Part shown: piece by piece, positions 40,769-48,351 of the stretch
Position numbering within the stretch: the stretch's first letter is position 1
Layout: the number at the start of each line of letters is the position of its first letter
Assembly: GCA_963752585.1 (NCBI GenBank)
Contig: CAVVYV010000004.1
Location: 682,001 to 746,000, forward strand
Source: CAVVYV01 sp963752585
Lineage (GTDB): Bacteria > Actinomycetota > Thermoleophilia > Solirubrobacterales > 70-9
DNA length: 64,000 bases
Reading direction: 5' to 3'
Notes under the pieces: model-generated
Database searches by the model: none
Seen by the model: only the letters and a program-made list of their open reading frames with translations
What the model was told of the DNA's origin: nothing
Program-made: the position numbers and the translations under genes

Positions 40769-42124
40769 ATGGAAGCGTCCGAGAGCCAACTGCCGATCGA
40801 GCCAGGCGACAAGGGCGGCACCGTCCGCCTGGTCGACGACCGCCTGGTGATCGAGGGTCTGACCGTCGCCGACGAGCAGACCGCGCGGGTGATCCGGGAG
40901 CGAGTCGCCGCCGGGGAGGAGCCGGCGAAGGTGGTCCGCCGCACGATCGAGATCGGCTCCCGCGTCCTCGATCGGGAGGACGCCGCCGTGGAGGTCGATT
41001 TCGTCCGCCGCGAGTACGAGCGGGCGATGGACGAGCACCGGCGGGAGTCGGAGCGTCAGCACCGCGAGACCGTGGAGCGAGTCGAGCAGGAGCTGCGCCG
41101 GGCCTTCGGCGAGGAGGCCGGAGGCGGCCGGCTCGCCGAGGCCCTCGACTCCCACACCCGGGAGCTTGAGGAGGCGATCGAAGACACCTTCGGGGAGGGC
41201 AACGAGGAGAGCGTGCAGCGCCGGATCAACGCCCTGATCGAGGAGCGAAACGAGGCGTTTCTCCAGCGGCTGTCAGCCGACGACGAGCTCAATCCCCTTC
41301 GTCCGCTGCTCACTAGCTTCGGGAAGTGGATCCGAGACCGCCGGGAGGCCCAGGACGATCGCGACGACAAGCTCGAGCGAAAGCTCGACGAGCTGATCGC
41401 TAAGGCCTCGGAGGCGATCGGCGTCCAGAGCACAGCGGAGGCGCTCGCCGAGGCGGAGGAGGCGGGAACCCGCAAGGGGCGGAGCTTCGAGGACAGAGTG
41501 CACGAGGGGCTCGAGCGGATCGCCACCGCGCGCGGTGATGCGGCTCTGCACGTTGGCGATGAACTCGGCGCCGGCGGTTCGAAGAAGGGAGACGTGGTCG
41601 TTGAGATCGGAGCCGCGGAGGGAACACCAAGCGGGCGGATCGTGTTCGAGGTCAAGGATGCCCGACTGAGCAGGCCGAAGGCGTGGGAGGAGTTGAACGG
41701 GGCGCTGGTGGCAAGGGCCGCTTCGTTCGCGGTGCTGGTGGTCGCCGGCGAGGAGAGCCTGCCCCCGGATCGCGAGCAGCTCCACGAATACGAGGGCAAC
41801 AAGCTGATCGTGGCGGTCGATCCGGATCAGCCGGACGACAACGGCCTCGACGTGGCCTATCGCTTCGCTCGCCTGCGAGTGCTGCTTGCCCGGGAAGCCG
41901 AGCTGACGGTGGATGCCCCCGGTGTCCGGGACGCCGCATCCGAGGCCAGGGCGGCCCTCGACTCGATGAAGGCGATCAAGTCAGCGCTCTCGAAGGCGAC
42001 GAACAACGTGGACCACGCGCGCGCTGCCGCAGAGACGATGGTGGCCGCTGTCCTGGACCACCTGGAGCGGATTGAGGCTCTCGTCAGCGCCGCCGAGCCG
42101 GAATCGGCGGACGATGCGCATTAG
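40769..42124 (+). CDS. Coiled-coil protein with a PD-(D/E)xK-like domain (DUF2130-like)
   Basis: This 451-residue protein has a long charged coiled coil (about 75-220) and a C-terminal nuclease-like core: GRSFEDRVHEGLERIA, GSKKGDVVVEIG and GRIVFEVKDARLSRPKAWEEL. The D...ExK spacing fits the restriction-endonuclease-like fold, and the order matches DUF2130-type proteins. Whether it cuts DNA is unknown. It starts MEASESQ, and the next gene starts MEASESP, which hints at a shared origin or function. It is divergent from ccr. Confidence 0.72.
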   Translation: MEASESQLPIEPGDKGGTVRLVDDRLVIEGLTVADEQTARVIRERVAAGEEPAKVVRRTIEIGSRVLDREDAAVEVDFVRREYERAMDEHRRESERQHRETVERVEQELRRAFGEEAGGGRLAEALDSHTRELEEAIEDTFGEGNEESVQRRINALIEERNEAFLQRLSADDELNPLRPLLTSFGKWIRDRREAQDDRDDKLERKLDELIAKASEAIGVQSTAEALAEAEEAGTRKGRSFEDRVHEGLERIATARGDAALHVGDELGAGGSKKGDVVVEIGAAEGTPSGRIVFEVKDARLSRPKAWEELNGALVARAASFAVLVVAGEESLPPDREQLHEYEGNKLIVAVDPDQPDDNGLDVAYRFARLRVLLAREAELTVDAPGVRDAASEARAALDSMKAIKSALSKATNNVDHARAAAETMVAAVLDHLERIEALVSAAEPESADDAH

Positions 42125-42212
42125 TAGGTAGTCGGAACTCCCGATTTCCGTCTAGACGGCTGGGTCGGCATTCGGTTTTCGGTTCCGGGAGACGATTAGA
42201 TTCGGGAGAACG

Positions 42213-42422
42213 ATGGAAGCTTCAGAGAGCCCACAGATCTCGTTCAAGCGCGCCGAGTCCCGGGGCGTCCTTCGCTTGGTCGGTAATGGCCCCGCCGTCC
42301 AGGAGCTGATCGCCAACGACGATCACAGGACCGGATTCGCCCGGCTCGAGCTGATGGTCAGTACCGTGCTCGAGCGCTTGACGGCACCTGACGATCCGGT
42401 GGGGCGCGGCGCCGGTAGCTGA
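42213..42422 (+). CDS. Small hypothetical protein sharing its N-terminus with the nuclease-like gene
   Basis: This 69-residue protein begins MEASES like the upstream 451-residue protein, and its VLRLVGNGPAVQEL echoes that protein's VRLVDDRLVIEGL. I do not recognise the family. The 88-base gap before it contains the perfect palindrome CCGTCTAGACGG (42148-42159) and a near-repeat of CGGGAGA. The stop lies 4 bases before the next ATG/GTG region, so it is probably expressed with the lipoprotein gene. Confidence 0.5.
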   Translation: MEASESPQISFKRAESRGVLRLVGNGPAVQELIANDDHRTGFARLELMVSTVLERLTAPDDPVGRGAGS

Positions 42423-42426
42423 AGCG

Positions 42427-43281
42427 ATGGTCTCGGTGAGTAGGCCGCTCCTTCCAGCGCTGCTCGTGTTCGCGATCCTCGCGCTGGCGGGTTGCGGTGA
42501 CGACGACGAGAACGGTGACGAGCAGCCGGGCGCCTCGGCGGGCGGGGAGTTGTTCACGCAGACCGCCCGCGGCGGCAGCCTCGAACCGGTCGCCGGTAGG
42601 GACGACACCTTCACCCTGACTCTCGATGACCCGGCTCAGGATGTCACCGCCTTCGCCGACCGCCCGGTCCGGAGCGCCGACACCGAGCCGCTCGCCGACT
42701 TTGTCGCCAGCTGGTCGCGGCGGGGGTTCGATCAGGACCCTCCGAACGCGGCGCTCGTCATCGACAAGCAGCCCGAGGACGCCGACACCACGATCTTCAC
42801 CCTCGCAGACCCCCGCTACGACCAGTCGAGCGGGGGTGTGAGCTACACCGCGACCCACGTCAGCGGCGGCTCGAGCAGCCTTCCAAGCGATGAGGACGCC
42901 GATCCGCCGCCGACCTTCGGTGACGCCCACCTCTTCATCGATCCCTCCACCGCGGGCGAGGTGCACGGCTTCGAGCTCGACGTGAATTCGGTGCGAATGG
43001 GCCGACACGTCCATCTCACCTTCAACTCGCCGTGGACCGTCGTTTTCGCCGGCGATCAGCAGGAGATTTCCTACGACGTGGGGCCAGACGTGGGCGGCGG
43101 CGTCCTTCTGCCATCCGAGGTCGATCTGATCAGCTCCGGCAGCGTCCAGTTCGGGGTCGGCGGAGGCACGGGGCCGATCACCGGCACCGCAACCGTCCCC
43201 GGCGGCGCCGCTGTCAGCGTCTCGATCGACGACGGTCCCGATCAGCCGCTCAGGAACGGCAGCTTCTCGCTGGGCGGCTAG
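42427..43281 (+). CDS. Secreted lipoprotein of unknown function
   Basis: This 284-residue protein has a lipoprotein signal (VFAILALAGC, lipobox LAGC) followed by an acidic linker (DDDENGDEQ). The mature part is beta-rich with many Asp/Gly/Ser. Near 45-180 lies a region of FTLTLDDPAQDVTAFADRPVRSADT type, seen in extracellular proteins of actinobacteria. No enzyme motif is recognised. It overlaps the convergent lipoprotein gene by 4 bases. Confidence 0.7.
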   Translation: MVSVSRPLLPALLVFAILALAGCGDDDENGDEQPGASAGGELFTQTARGGSLEPVAGRDDTFTLTLDDPAQDVTAFADRPVRSADTEPLADFVASWSRRGFDQDPPNAALVIDKQPEDADTTIFTLADPRYDQSSGGVSYTATHVSGGSSSLPSDEDADPPPTFGDAHLFIDPSTAGEVHGFELDVNSVRMGRHVHLTFNSPWTVVFAGDQQEISYDVGPDVGGGVLLPSEVDLISSGSVQFGVGGGTGPITGTATVPGGAAVSVSIDDGPDQPLRNGSFSLGG

Positions 43282-43691
43282 GGCAGTAGGAGGTCGTTCT
43301 GCCCCGACTCGCGCTCCGGCCCGACCTCGAAGCTGAACGGCCTCGCCCCGACCCCGTCCGCGCTCGCCTCGTAGGTGCCGGTCTCCAGCTCGGCCCTGAG
43401 GCTGTTGTTGCCGCGGGCGGGGATCTCGTCGCTGATCGCCTCGATCGGCCCCTCGATCGAAAGCGTGGCGGGCGCGTCCTCGAAGTTGGCGATCTGGAAG
43501 TTGACCAGGCCCGCGCCGAACGCCTGCGGTGAGACGACCACCTCCCCGTCGCCGATCTTCACCGTGATCTCCGCCGGCACGGGGGGGCGCGGCTCATTCT
43601 CGAAGTCATCGCGCCCGCCGCAGGCGGAAATAGCCAAGGCCGCCAGCCCAATGGCCAGCAACACCAACGCTCTGCCCCTCCTCCGCGGCAT
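43278..43691 (-). CDS. Small lipoprotein, beta-sandwich-like
   Basis: This 137-residue protein has a basic N-terminus, hydrophobic stretch and lipobox (LAISAC). The mature domain (ITVKIGDGEVVVSPQAFGAGLVNFQIANFEDAPATL) resembles small cupredoxin- or Ig-like sandwiches without metal ligands, and a conserved family cannot be named. It is convergent with the upstream lipoprotein gene. Confidence 0.65.
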   Translation of the reverse strand: MPRRRGRALVLLAIGLAALAISACGGRDDFENEPRPPVPAEITVKIGDGEVVVSPQAFGAGLVNFQIANFEDAPATLSIEGPIEAISDEIPARGNNSLRAELETGTYEASADGVGARPFSFEVGPERESGQNDLLLP

Positions 43692-43806
43692 GCGCAGGGA
43701 ATCTAGCCGAAGCGACCGCCAGGCCGCTGCACTCTGGAGCGCAGGGCGCAGCCCGTAGCGACTTATGTGGGGCGGCCGCCCGCGGTCGCGCCTGATGGCG
43801 AAGCCG

Positions 43807-44776
43807 TCAGAGGAATGGGAGCTTCGTCACCTCGGCGGTGATCTCGCCGTCGCCGACCTCGAGCCGGTCGCCGGCATTCGCCTCGCGGCGGACGATCGCC
43901 AGCCCGATCGGGCCGAGGGCGGGGGAGACGCAGGCCGAGCCGACCGCGCCCACCTCGCGCTCGCCCAGGTGGAGGGGCGTCGCCCTCCTTCGCGGGAGCG
44001 CTGAGTCGCAGCCCGACCAGCCGCCGATTGGGCTTCCCCCGGTAATGGAGGCGCGCCACCGGCTCCTGGCCGATGTAGCAGCCCTTCTCGAAGTCCACCG
44101 CCCGATCGACCACGCCGGCCTCGGAGGGCATCGCCTTCGCGTCGAAGTCGCGCCCGAACCGGGGCCGGCCAGACTCGACCCTGGCGATCTCGGCGGCCTC
44201 CTCGGTGATCGGCTCGGCCCCCGCCGCCAGCAGCAGCTCTCGCAGGGCCTCGGCCGCCTCTGAGCGGGCGATCAGGTCGAGGCCGAGGTCGGTGGCGACG
44301 GCGAGGATCTCGATCCCGTCGCGCTCGTAGTAGCGCTGGGCGTGCTCGGGCGAGAGGGGGCCGGTTCCGGCGACCGCCGCGGACCCCGGTCCGATCAGCG
44401 AGGCGATTGCCCACTCCCGGCTCTCGTCGGAAACCTCGACCTCGCGGCCGATCTTGTAGGTCTCCAGGTGCTTGCGGAGGGGCTCCAAGGCCGCCGGCTC
44501 GGTGTCGAGCCAGATCCCGCCCGCCTGCGCGCCGCTCAGGCGAAGCACCCTCATGTCGGCGACGAAATGACCCTTGCGATCGAGCAGGGCGGCGTAGCGG
44601 CCCTGGTCGGGGTCGAGCGCCTCGATCTCGTTGGTGAGCTGGCCCTGCAGGTACTCGGCGGCGTCCGCCCCCCGGACCAGCAGCTTCCCGCGCTCGGAGC
44701 GATCGAGCAGGCCGGCGCCCTCGCGCATCGCCCGGTACTGGCCGTCGAGCTCGACTGCTTGGGTGAGATCGGCCAT
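43807..44776 (-). CDS. Folate-binding YgfZ/GcvT-like protein, frameshifted near its 3' end
   Basis: The family binds tetrahydrofolate and supports iron-sulfur cluster proteins. The signature KGCYIGQEPVARLHYRGKPNRRL contains the conserved K-G-C-Y-x-G-Q-E motif. The N-terminus has RGADAAEYLQGQLTNEI. After RLSAPAKEG the frame becomes low-complexity, but one base away the expected C-terminus appears (PLHLGEREVGAVGSAC, then LAIVRREANAGD, to TKLPF stop at 43807), so one base was gained or lost at about 43982. Roughly 323 residues are recovered, a normal length. Confidence 0.85.
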
Positions 44777-44835
44777 CGCGCCGATTGTAAGGAGAGGCGC
44801 TCGCCGGTCCGCGACGTCAACCTCCGTCCTGAAAG

Positions 44836-44849
44836 TTAGGCATGACTAA
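44836..44849 (+). promoter_or_regulatory. DtxR/MntR-type operator upstream of the oxidase-ZIP-DtxR operon
   Basis: TTAGGCATGACTAA is a near-perfect palindrome (TTAG-g-CATG-a-CTAA) 33 bases before the oxidase start. It resembles operators of the DtxR family, especially Mn-responsive members. The operon ends with a DtxR-family gene, which supports metal-dependent autorepression. Confidence 0.75.
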
Positions 44850-44881
44850 ATACAGGTTTCGGTTGTGCTTCAATTGTCCCG

Positions 44882-46012
44882 ATGGCGAAGCTCAACCGAC
44901 GCAACCTGCTGATCGGCGGCGCCGCCGGGGCGAGCCTCCCGGTGCTGCACCAGCTCGTCCCCCATCAGGGGGTCCACAACGCGATCGACGGCGCACAGGC
45001 CTCGGGCGAGCACGGGGCGGCAACGGGGGCGGCGACGGCGGTTCACGGCGGCGGCGCGGCGGGACCGACCTTCCGTCCGGGCGCGGTTGTCGACCACGCC
45101 GCCAACGGCTTCAACCCGACCGAGATGCTCCGTGACTTCGACTGGGGCAAGACCCGCCGCCTGGCGAGCGGGCGGGTCCTGCGTGAGTGGACCCTGGTCG
45201 CCGGCGACAAGGAGATCGAGGTCGCGCCGGGCGTCCACTATCCGGCCTGGATGTACAACGGCCGCGCCCCCGGCCCCACCTTGCGTGCCCGGGAGGGCGA
45301 GTTGCTCAGGGTCCGGTTCGTCAACGGCTCGGCCCACCCGCACACGATCCACTTCCACGGCCTCCACCCGGCGGAGATGGACGGGGTGCCGGGCGTGGGC
45401 GCCGGCCTGATCGAGACCGGGGGCGAGACCACCTACGAGTTCACCGCCGAGCCCTTCGGGCTCCACCTCTACCACTGCCACGCCGGTCCGCTCGCCGAAC
45501 ACATCGCCAGGGGCCTCTACGGCGCCTTCATCGTCGACCCGAGGCAGGGGCGCCCGGAAGCCGACGAGCTGGCGATGGTGATGAACGGCTTCAACACAAA
45601 CTTCGACGCCGAGGGCAATCAGGTCTACGGCGTGAACACAGTCGCCTTCCACTACGTCAACGAGCCGATCGCGGTCGAGCGCTCCTCGCCGGTGCGGATT
45701 TACCTGGTGAACCTGCTCGAGTTCGACCCGATCAACTCGTTCCACATCCACGGCAACTTCTTCCACCACTTCCCCACCGGCACCTCGCTCACCCCGATCG
45801 AGTTCACGGACACGATCCTGCAAGGCCAGGCGCAACGGGCGGTGCTCGAGCTCGAGTTCCCCTACGTCGGTGACTACATGTTCCACGCCCACAAGACCGA
45901 GTTCGCCGAGCTCGGCTGGATGGGCTTCTTCCGGGTCGGCGGGAACGGGGATCGCCGCCGCCAACCGGCGGCCTTCCACGATCCGAGCAGGGTCGAGGGG
46001 TCGAGAGCGTGA
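44882..46012 (+). CDS. Two-domain multicopper oxidase, Tat-exported
   Basis: This 376-residue enzyme has a Tat-type leader (LNRRNLLIGGAAGASLP). Domain 1 contains HTIHFHG (His157, His159) and HLYHCHAGPLAEH (His198-Cys199-His200, His207), so the type-1 copper is in domain 1, with Leu at the axial position (GLYG). Domain 2 has SFHIHG (His288, His290) and FHAHKTEF (His335, His337) with no Cys. Four HxH motifs complete a trinuclear site, as in laccase-like two-domain oxidases; the family also includes nitrite reductases, which lack this set. A Fe(II), Mn(II) or Cu(I) oxidase is likely. The stop overlaps the ZIP gene. Confidence 0.9.
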   Translation: MAKLNRRNLLIGGAAGASLPVLHQLVPHQGVHNAIDGAQASGEHGAATGAATAVHGGGAAGPTFRPGAVVDHAANGFNPTEMLRDFDWGKTRRLASGRVLREWTLVAGDKEIEVAPGVHYPAWMYNGRAPGPTLRAREGELLRVRFVNGSAHPHTIHFHGLHPAEMDGVPGVGAGLIETGGETTYEFTAEPFGLHLYHCHAGPLAEHIARGLYGAFIVDPRQGRPEADELAMVMNGFNTNFDAEGNQVYGVNTVAFHYVNEPIAVERSSPVRIYLVNLLEFDPINSFHIHGNFFHHFPTGTSLTPIEFTDTILQGQAQRAVLELEFPYVGDYMFHAHKTEFAELGWMGFFRVGGNGDRRRQPAAFHDPSRVEGSRA

Positions 46013-47217
46013 TGGAGGCTGCCGGGCGGACCGAGCGGGCGATGGGCGGAGTCCCGACCTGGGCGCTGATCGTCGGGCCCCTGGTGCTGATCGCGGCCGC
46101 GATCGGGATCTTCGCCGCTCTCGGCGGCCCAGGGCTCGACGAGCGTCGGGGCCCGCCGGTCGAGGAGCTTGCGGTCGAGCGCACCGTGCTGCGCCCCGGC
46201 GAGATCGAGCTCACCGTGCGGAACACCGGCCCCGACCCGGTCCAGGTCTCTCAGGTGGCGGTCAGCGACTCCTATGTCGCATTCAGCGCCGACCACGATG
46301 GGGAGGTGGGACGCCTCGGCGAGGAGACCCTCACCCTCGACTACCCGTGGCAGGAGGGCTCCCCATACACGATCTCGATGCTCACCTCGACCGGGGCGAC
46401 GATCGAGCACACGATCGACGTCGCGGTCGAGACCCCCGAAGCCGACGCCGGCTTCTACGGCCTGATGGGGCTGCTCGGCACCTACGTGGGGATCATCCCC
46501 GTGGTCCTCGGGATGTTTTTCTTCCCGGCGCTACGACGGGTCGCGGACGACTGGGTGCGGCTGTTCATGGCGGTGACGATCGGGCTCCTCGGCTTCCTCG
46601 TCATCGACGGGTCGCTCGAGGGGCTCGAGATCGGGAGCGAGTCGAGCGGTGCCTTCGGTGGCGTCGAGCTCCTCTTCCTCGGCGCGGTCAGTGCATACCT
46701 GGTCCTGACCGCGATCGACCGCTTGCTGCGCTCGGGGGTCGAGCGGCAGCGTCGCGCGGGCGCGGGCGCGTTCCGGTTGTCGCTGATGGTGGCGATTGGG
46801 ATCGGCCTTCACAACCTGGGGGAGGGTCTCGCGATCGGCTCCGCCTACGCGATCGGCTCGCTCGCTCTCGGGGCCTTCCTCGTGGTTGGGTTCGCGATCC
46901 ACAACACCACCGAGGGCCTGGCGATTGTCGCCCCGCTCGCTCGCGCGGACCGCCCGTCGCTCCTGCGCCTGCTGGCGCTCGGGCTGATCGCCGGCGCACC
47001 GGCGGTGCTCGGCGCGGTGCTTGGCGCCGCCGCCTACAACCAGGAGCTCGCCGCCTTCTTGATCGGGGTCGGCGTGGGCGCGATCGTCCAGGTGATCGGA
47101 CAGCTGCTGCCATCGATCCGTGACAACAAGGGCCAGACCCTCTATCCGTTGACCATCGCCGGGATCCTCATCGGGGCCGTGATCCTCTACGCGACCAGCC
47201 TGCTGATCTCGGTCTGA
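46009..47217 (+). CDS. ZIP metal transporter with an N-terminal extracytoplasmic domain
   Basis: This 402-residue protein has one N-terminal membrane anchor (WALIVGPLVLIAAAIGIFAAL), a soluble beta-rich domain (about 45-145), and a ZIP core of about eight helices. The binuclear metal site is canonical: GLHNLGEGLAIG (His268, Asn269, Glu272) and AIHNTTEGLAIVAPL (His298, Asn299, Glu302). Zn2+, Fe2+ or Mn2+ is carried. The GTG start overlaps the oxidase stop by four bases, and the stop overlaps the DtxR gene (TGATG). The extra domain could take metal or electrons from the partner oxidase. Starting at ATG 46012 is also possible. Confidence 0.88.
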   Translation: MMEAAGRTERAMGGVPTWALIVGPLVLIAAAIGIFAALGGPGLDERRGPPVEELAVERTVLRPGEIELTVRNTGPDPVQVSQVAVSDSYVAFSADHDGEVGRLGEETLTLDYPWQEGSPYTISMLTSTGATIEHTIDVAVETPEADAGFYGLMGLLGTYVGIIPVVLGMFFFPALRRVADDWVRLFMAVTIGLLGFLVIDGSLEGLEIGSESSGAFGGVELLFLGAVSAYLVLTAIDRLLRSGVERQRRAGAGAFRLSLMVAIGIGLHNLGEGLAIGSAYAIGSLALGAFLVVGFAIHNTTEGLAIVAPLARADRPSLLRLLALGLIAGAPAVLGAVLGAAAYNQELAAFLIGVGVGAIVQVIGQLLPSIRDNKGQTLYPLTIAGILIGAVILYATSLLISV

Positions 47218-47960
47218 TGGCGCGTTCGCCCGACACTCCCGCCGGGCCGCAGCCGCTCCGCGGCCACAACGCCCACCCCGCCCGGCGCACCAACGAGGGC
47301 GCCGAGAACTACGCGAAGGCGATCTACCAGCTCCAGGGGCGCGGCGAGGAGCCGGTACACACCAGCGCCGTCGCCGAGCGTCTCGGGGTGACGCCCGCCT
47401 CGGCGTCCGGGATGCTGAAGCGGCTCGCCTACGAGGGCCTCGTCGACTACGAGCCCTACCACGGCGCCCGGCTCACCGCCCGCGGCGAGCGGCTTGCACT
47501 CGAGGTGATCCGCCACCACCGCCTGATCGAGCTGTTCCTGGCCGAGGTCCTCGAGATGCCCTGGGACCGCGTCCACGAGGAGGCGGAGGTGCTCGAGCAC
47601 CACATCTCGGAGGATCTCGAGGAGCTGATCGCAGCCAAGCTCGGCCAGCCCGCCCTCGACCCTCACGGCGACCCGATCCCCAGCCGCGAGCTGGCGATCA
47701 GCGACGACGACACGGTCGCCCTGAGCGAGATGGAGCCAGGCCAGTCGGGCGTCTTCGCTCGCGTCTCCGACCGCGACGCTTCGATGCTGCGCTACCTGGC
47801 CGAGCGGGGGATCCAGCCGGGGACGAGGCTGAGGGTCGGGGCCCGGGAGCCGTTCGGCGGGCCGCTGGTGGTCGAGATTGGCGACAGCGCCCATTCGCTC
47901 GGCCCCGAGCTGGCAGAGCGCATCCGGGTCACCGATGTGATCGCCGCCGCTCGGCGGTAG
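47217..47960 (+). CDS. DtxR/MntR-family metal-dependent repressor
   Basis: This 247-residue regulator has a winged helix (about 30-90: NYAKAIYQLQGRGEEPVHTSAVAERLGVTPASASGMLKRL), a metal-binding and dimerisation domain (RHHRLIELFLAEVLEMPWDRVHEEAEVLEHHISEDLEELI), and a C-terminal SH3-like domain (about 160-247). Metal ligands of the family (Glu and His in EVLEHHISE) are present. Mn or Fe is the probable co-repressor. It is translationally coupled to the ZIP gene. The palindrome at 44836-44849 is its likely operator. Confidence 0.9.
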   Translation: MARSPDTPAGPQPLRGHNAHPARRTNEGAENYAKAIYQLQGRGEEPVHTSAVAERLGVTPASASGMLKRLAYEGLVDYEPYHGARLTARGERLALEVIRHHRLIELFLAEVLEMPWDRVHEEAEVLEHHISEDLEELIAAKLGQPALDPHGDPIPSRELAISDDDTVALSEMEPGQSGVFARVSDRDASMLRYLAERGIQPGTRLRVGAREPFGGPLVVEIGDSAHSLGPELAERIRVTDVIAAARR

Positions 47961-47988
47961 ACGGCGCCGGGTGCACTAGATTCTGGGC

Positions 47989-48351
47989 GTGGCGCTGGCC
48001 GAGACCTTCGCGGGGATCGTGGAATCCCTTCCGGACGACTGGACGGACCTCGAGCTCGATCTGAGGATCGCCGACGAGCACCGCTACGTCGACGCCGCGG
48101 TGCTGCTCTCCCAGGTGAACGCCCAGCCCTACTCGCGCGCCGACTGGCACTGGCGCCTCAACGTCGCTCACGGCTTCGGGCACGCGGCCGCACCCGAGAC
48201 GGTCAAGGGGGTGCTCGCGAAGCTCGACCGCGAGAGGATCGGCGGAGAGATTCGTGTCCGCGACGCCCAGGAGGGGAGGGCGGAGGTGGTGCAGATGTGG
48301 GGCCGCCCGGAAAGCGCCCGCCGCGAGTTCCGCCGGCGGCGAAGCCTCTAG
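47989..48351 (+). CDS. Hypothetical protein
   Basis: This 120-residue protein starts at a GTG, 28 bases after the repressor gene. It has a helical N-terminus (LAETFAGIVESLPDDWTDL) and ends in a basic tail (RREFRRRRSL). A central ADWHWRLNVAHGFGHAAAP motif with three His could bind metal, which would suit the neighbouring operon. I do not recognise the family. It overlaps the 3' end of the convergent GGDEF-EAL gene by four bases. Confidence 0.6.
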   Translation: MALAETFAGIVESLPDDWTDLELDLRIADEHRYVDAAVLLSQVNAQPYSRADWHWRLNVAHGFGHAAAPETVKGVLAKLDRERIGGEIRVRDAQEGRAEVVQMWGRPESARREFRRRRSL

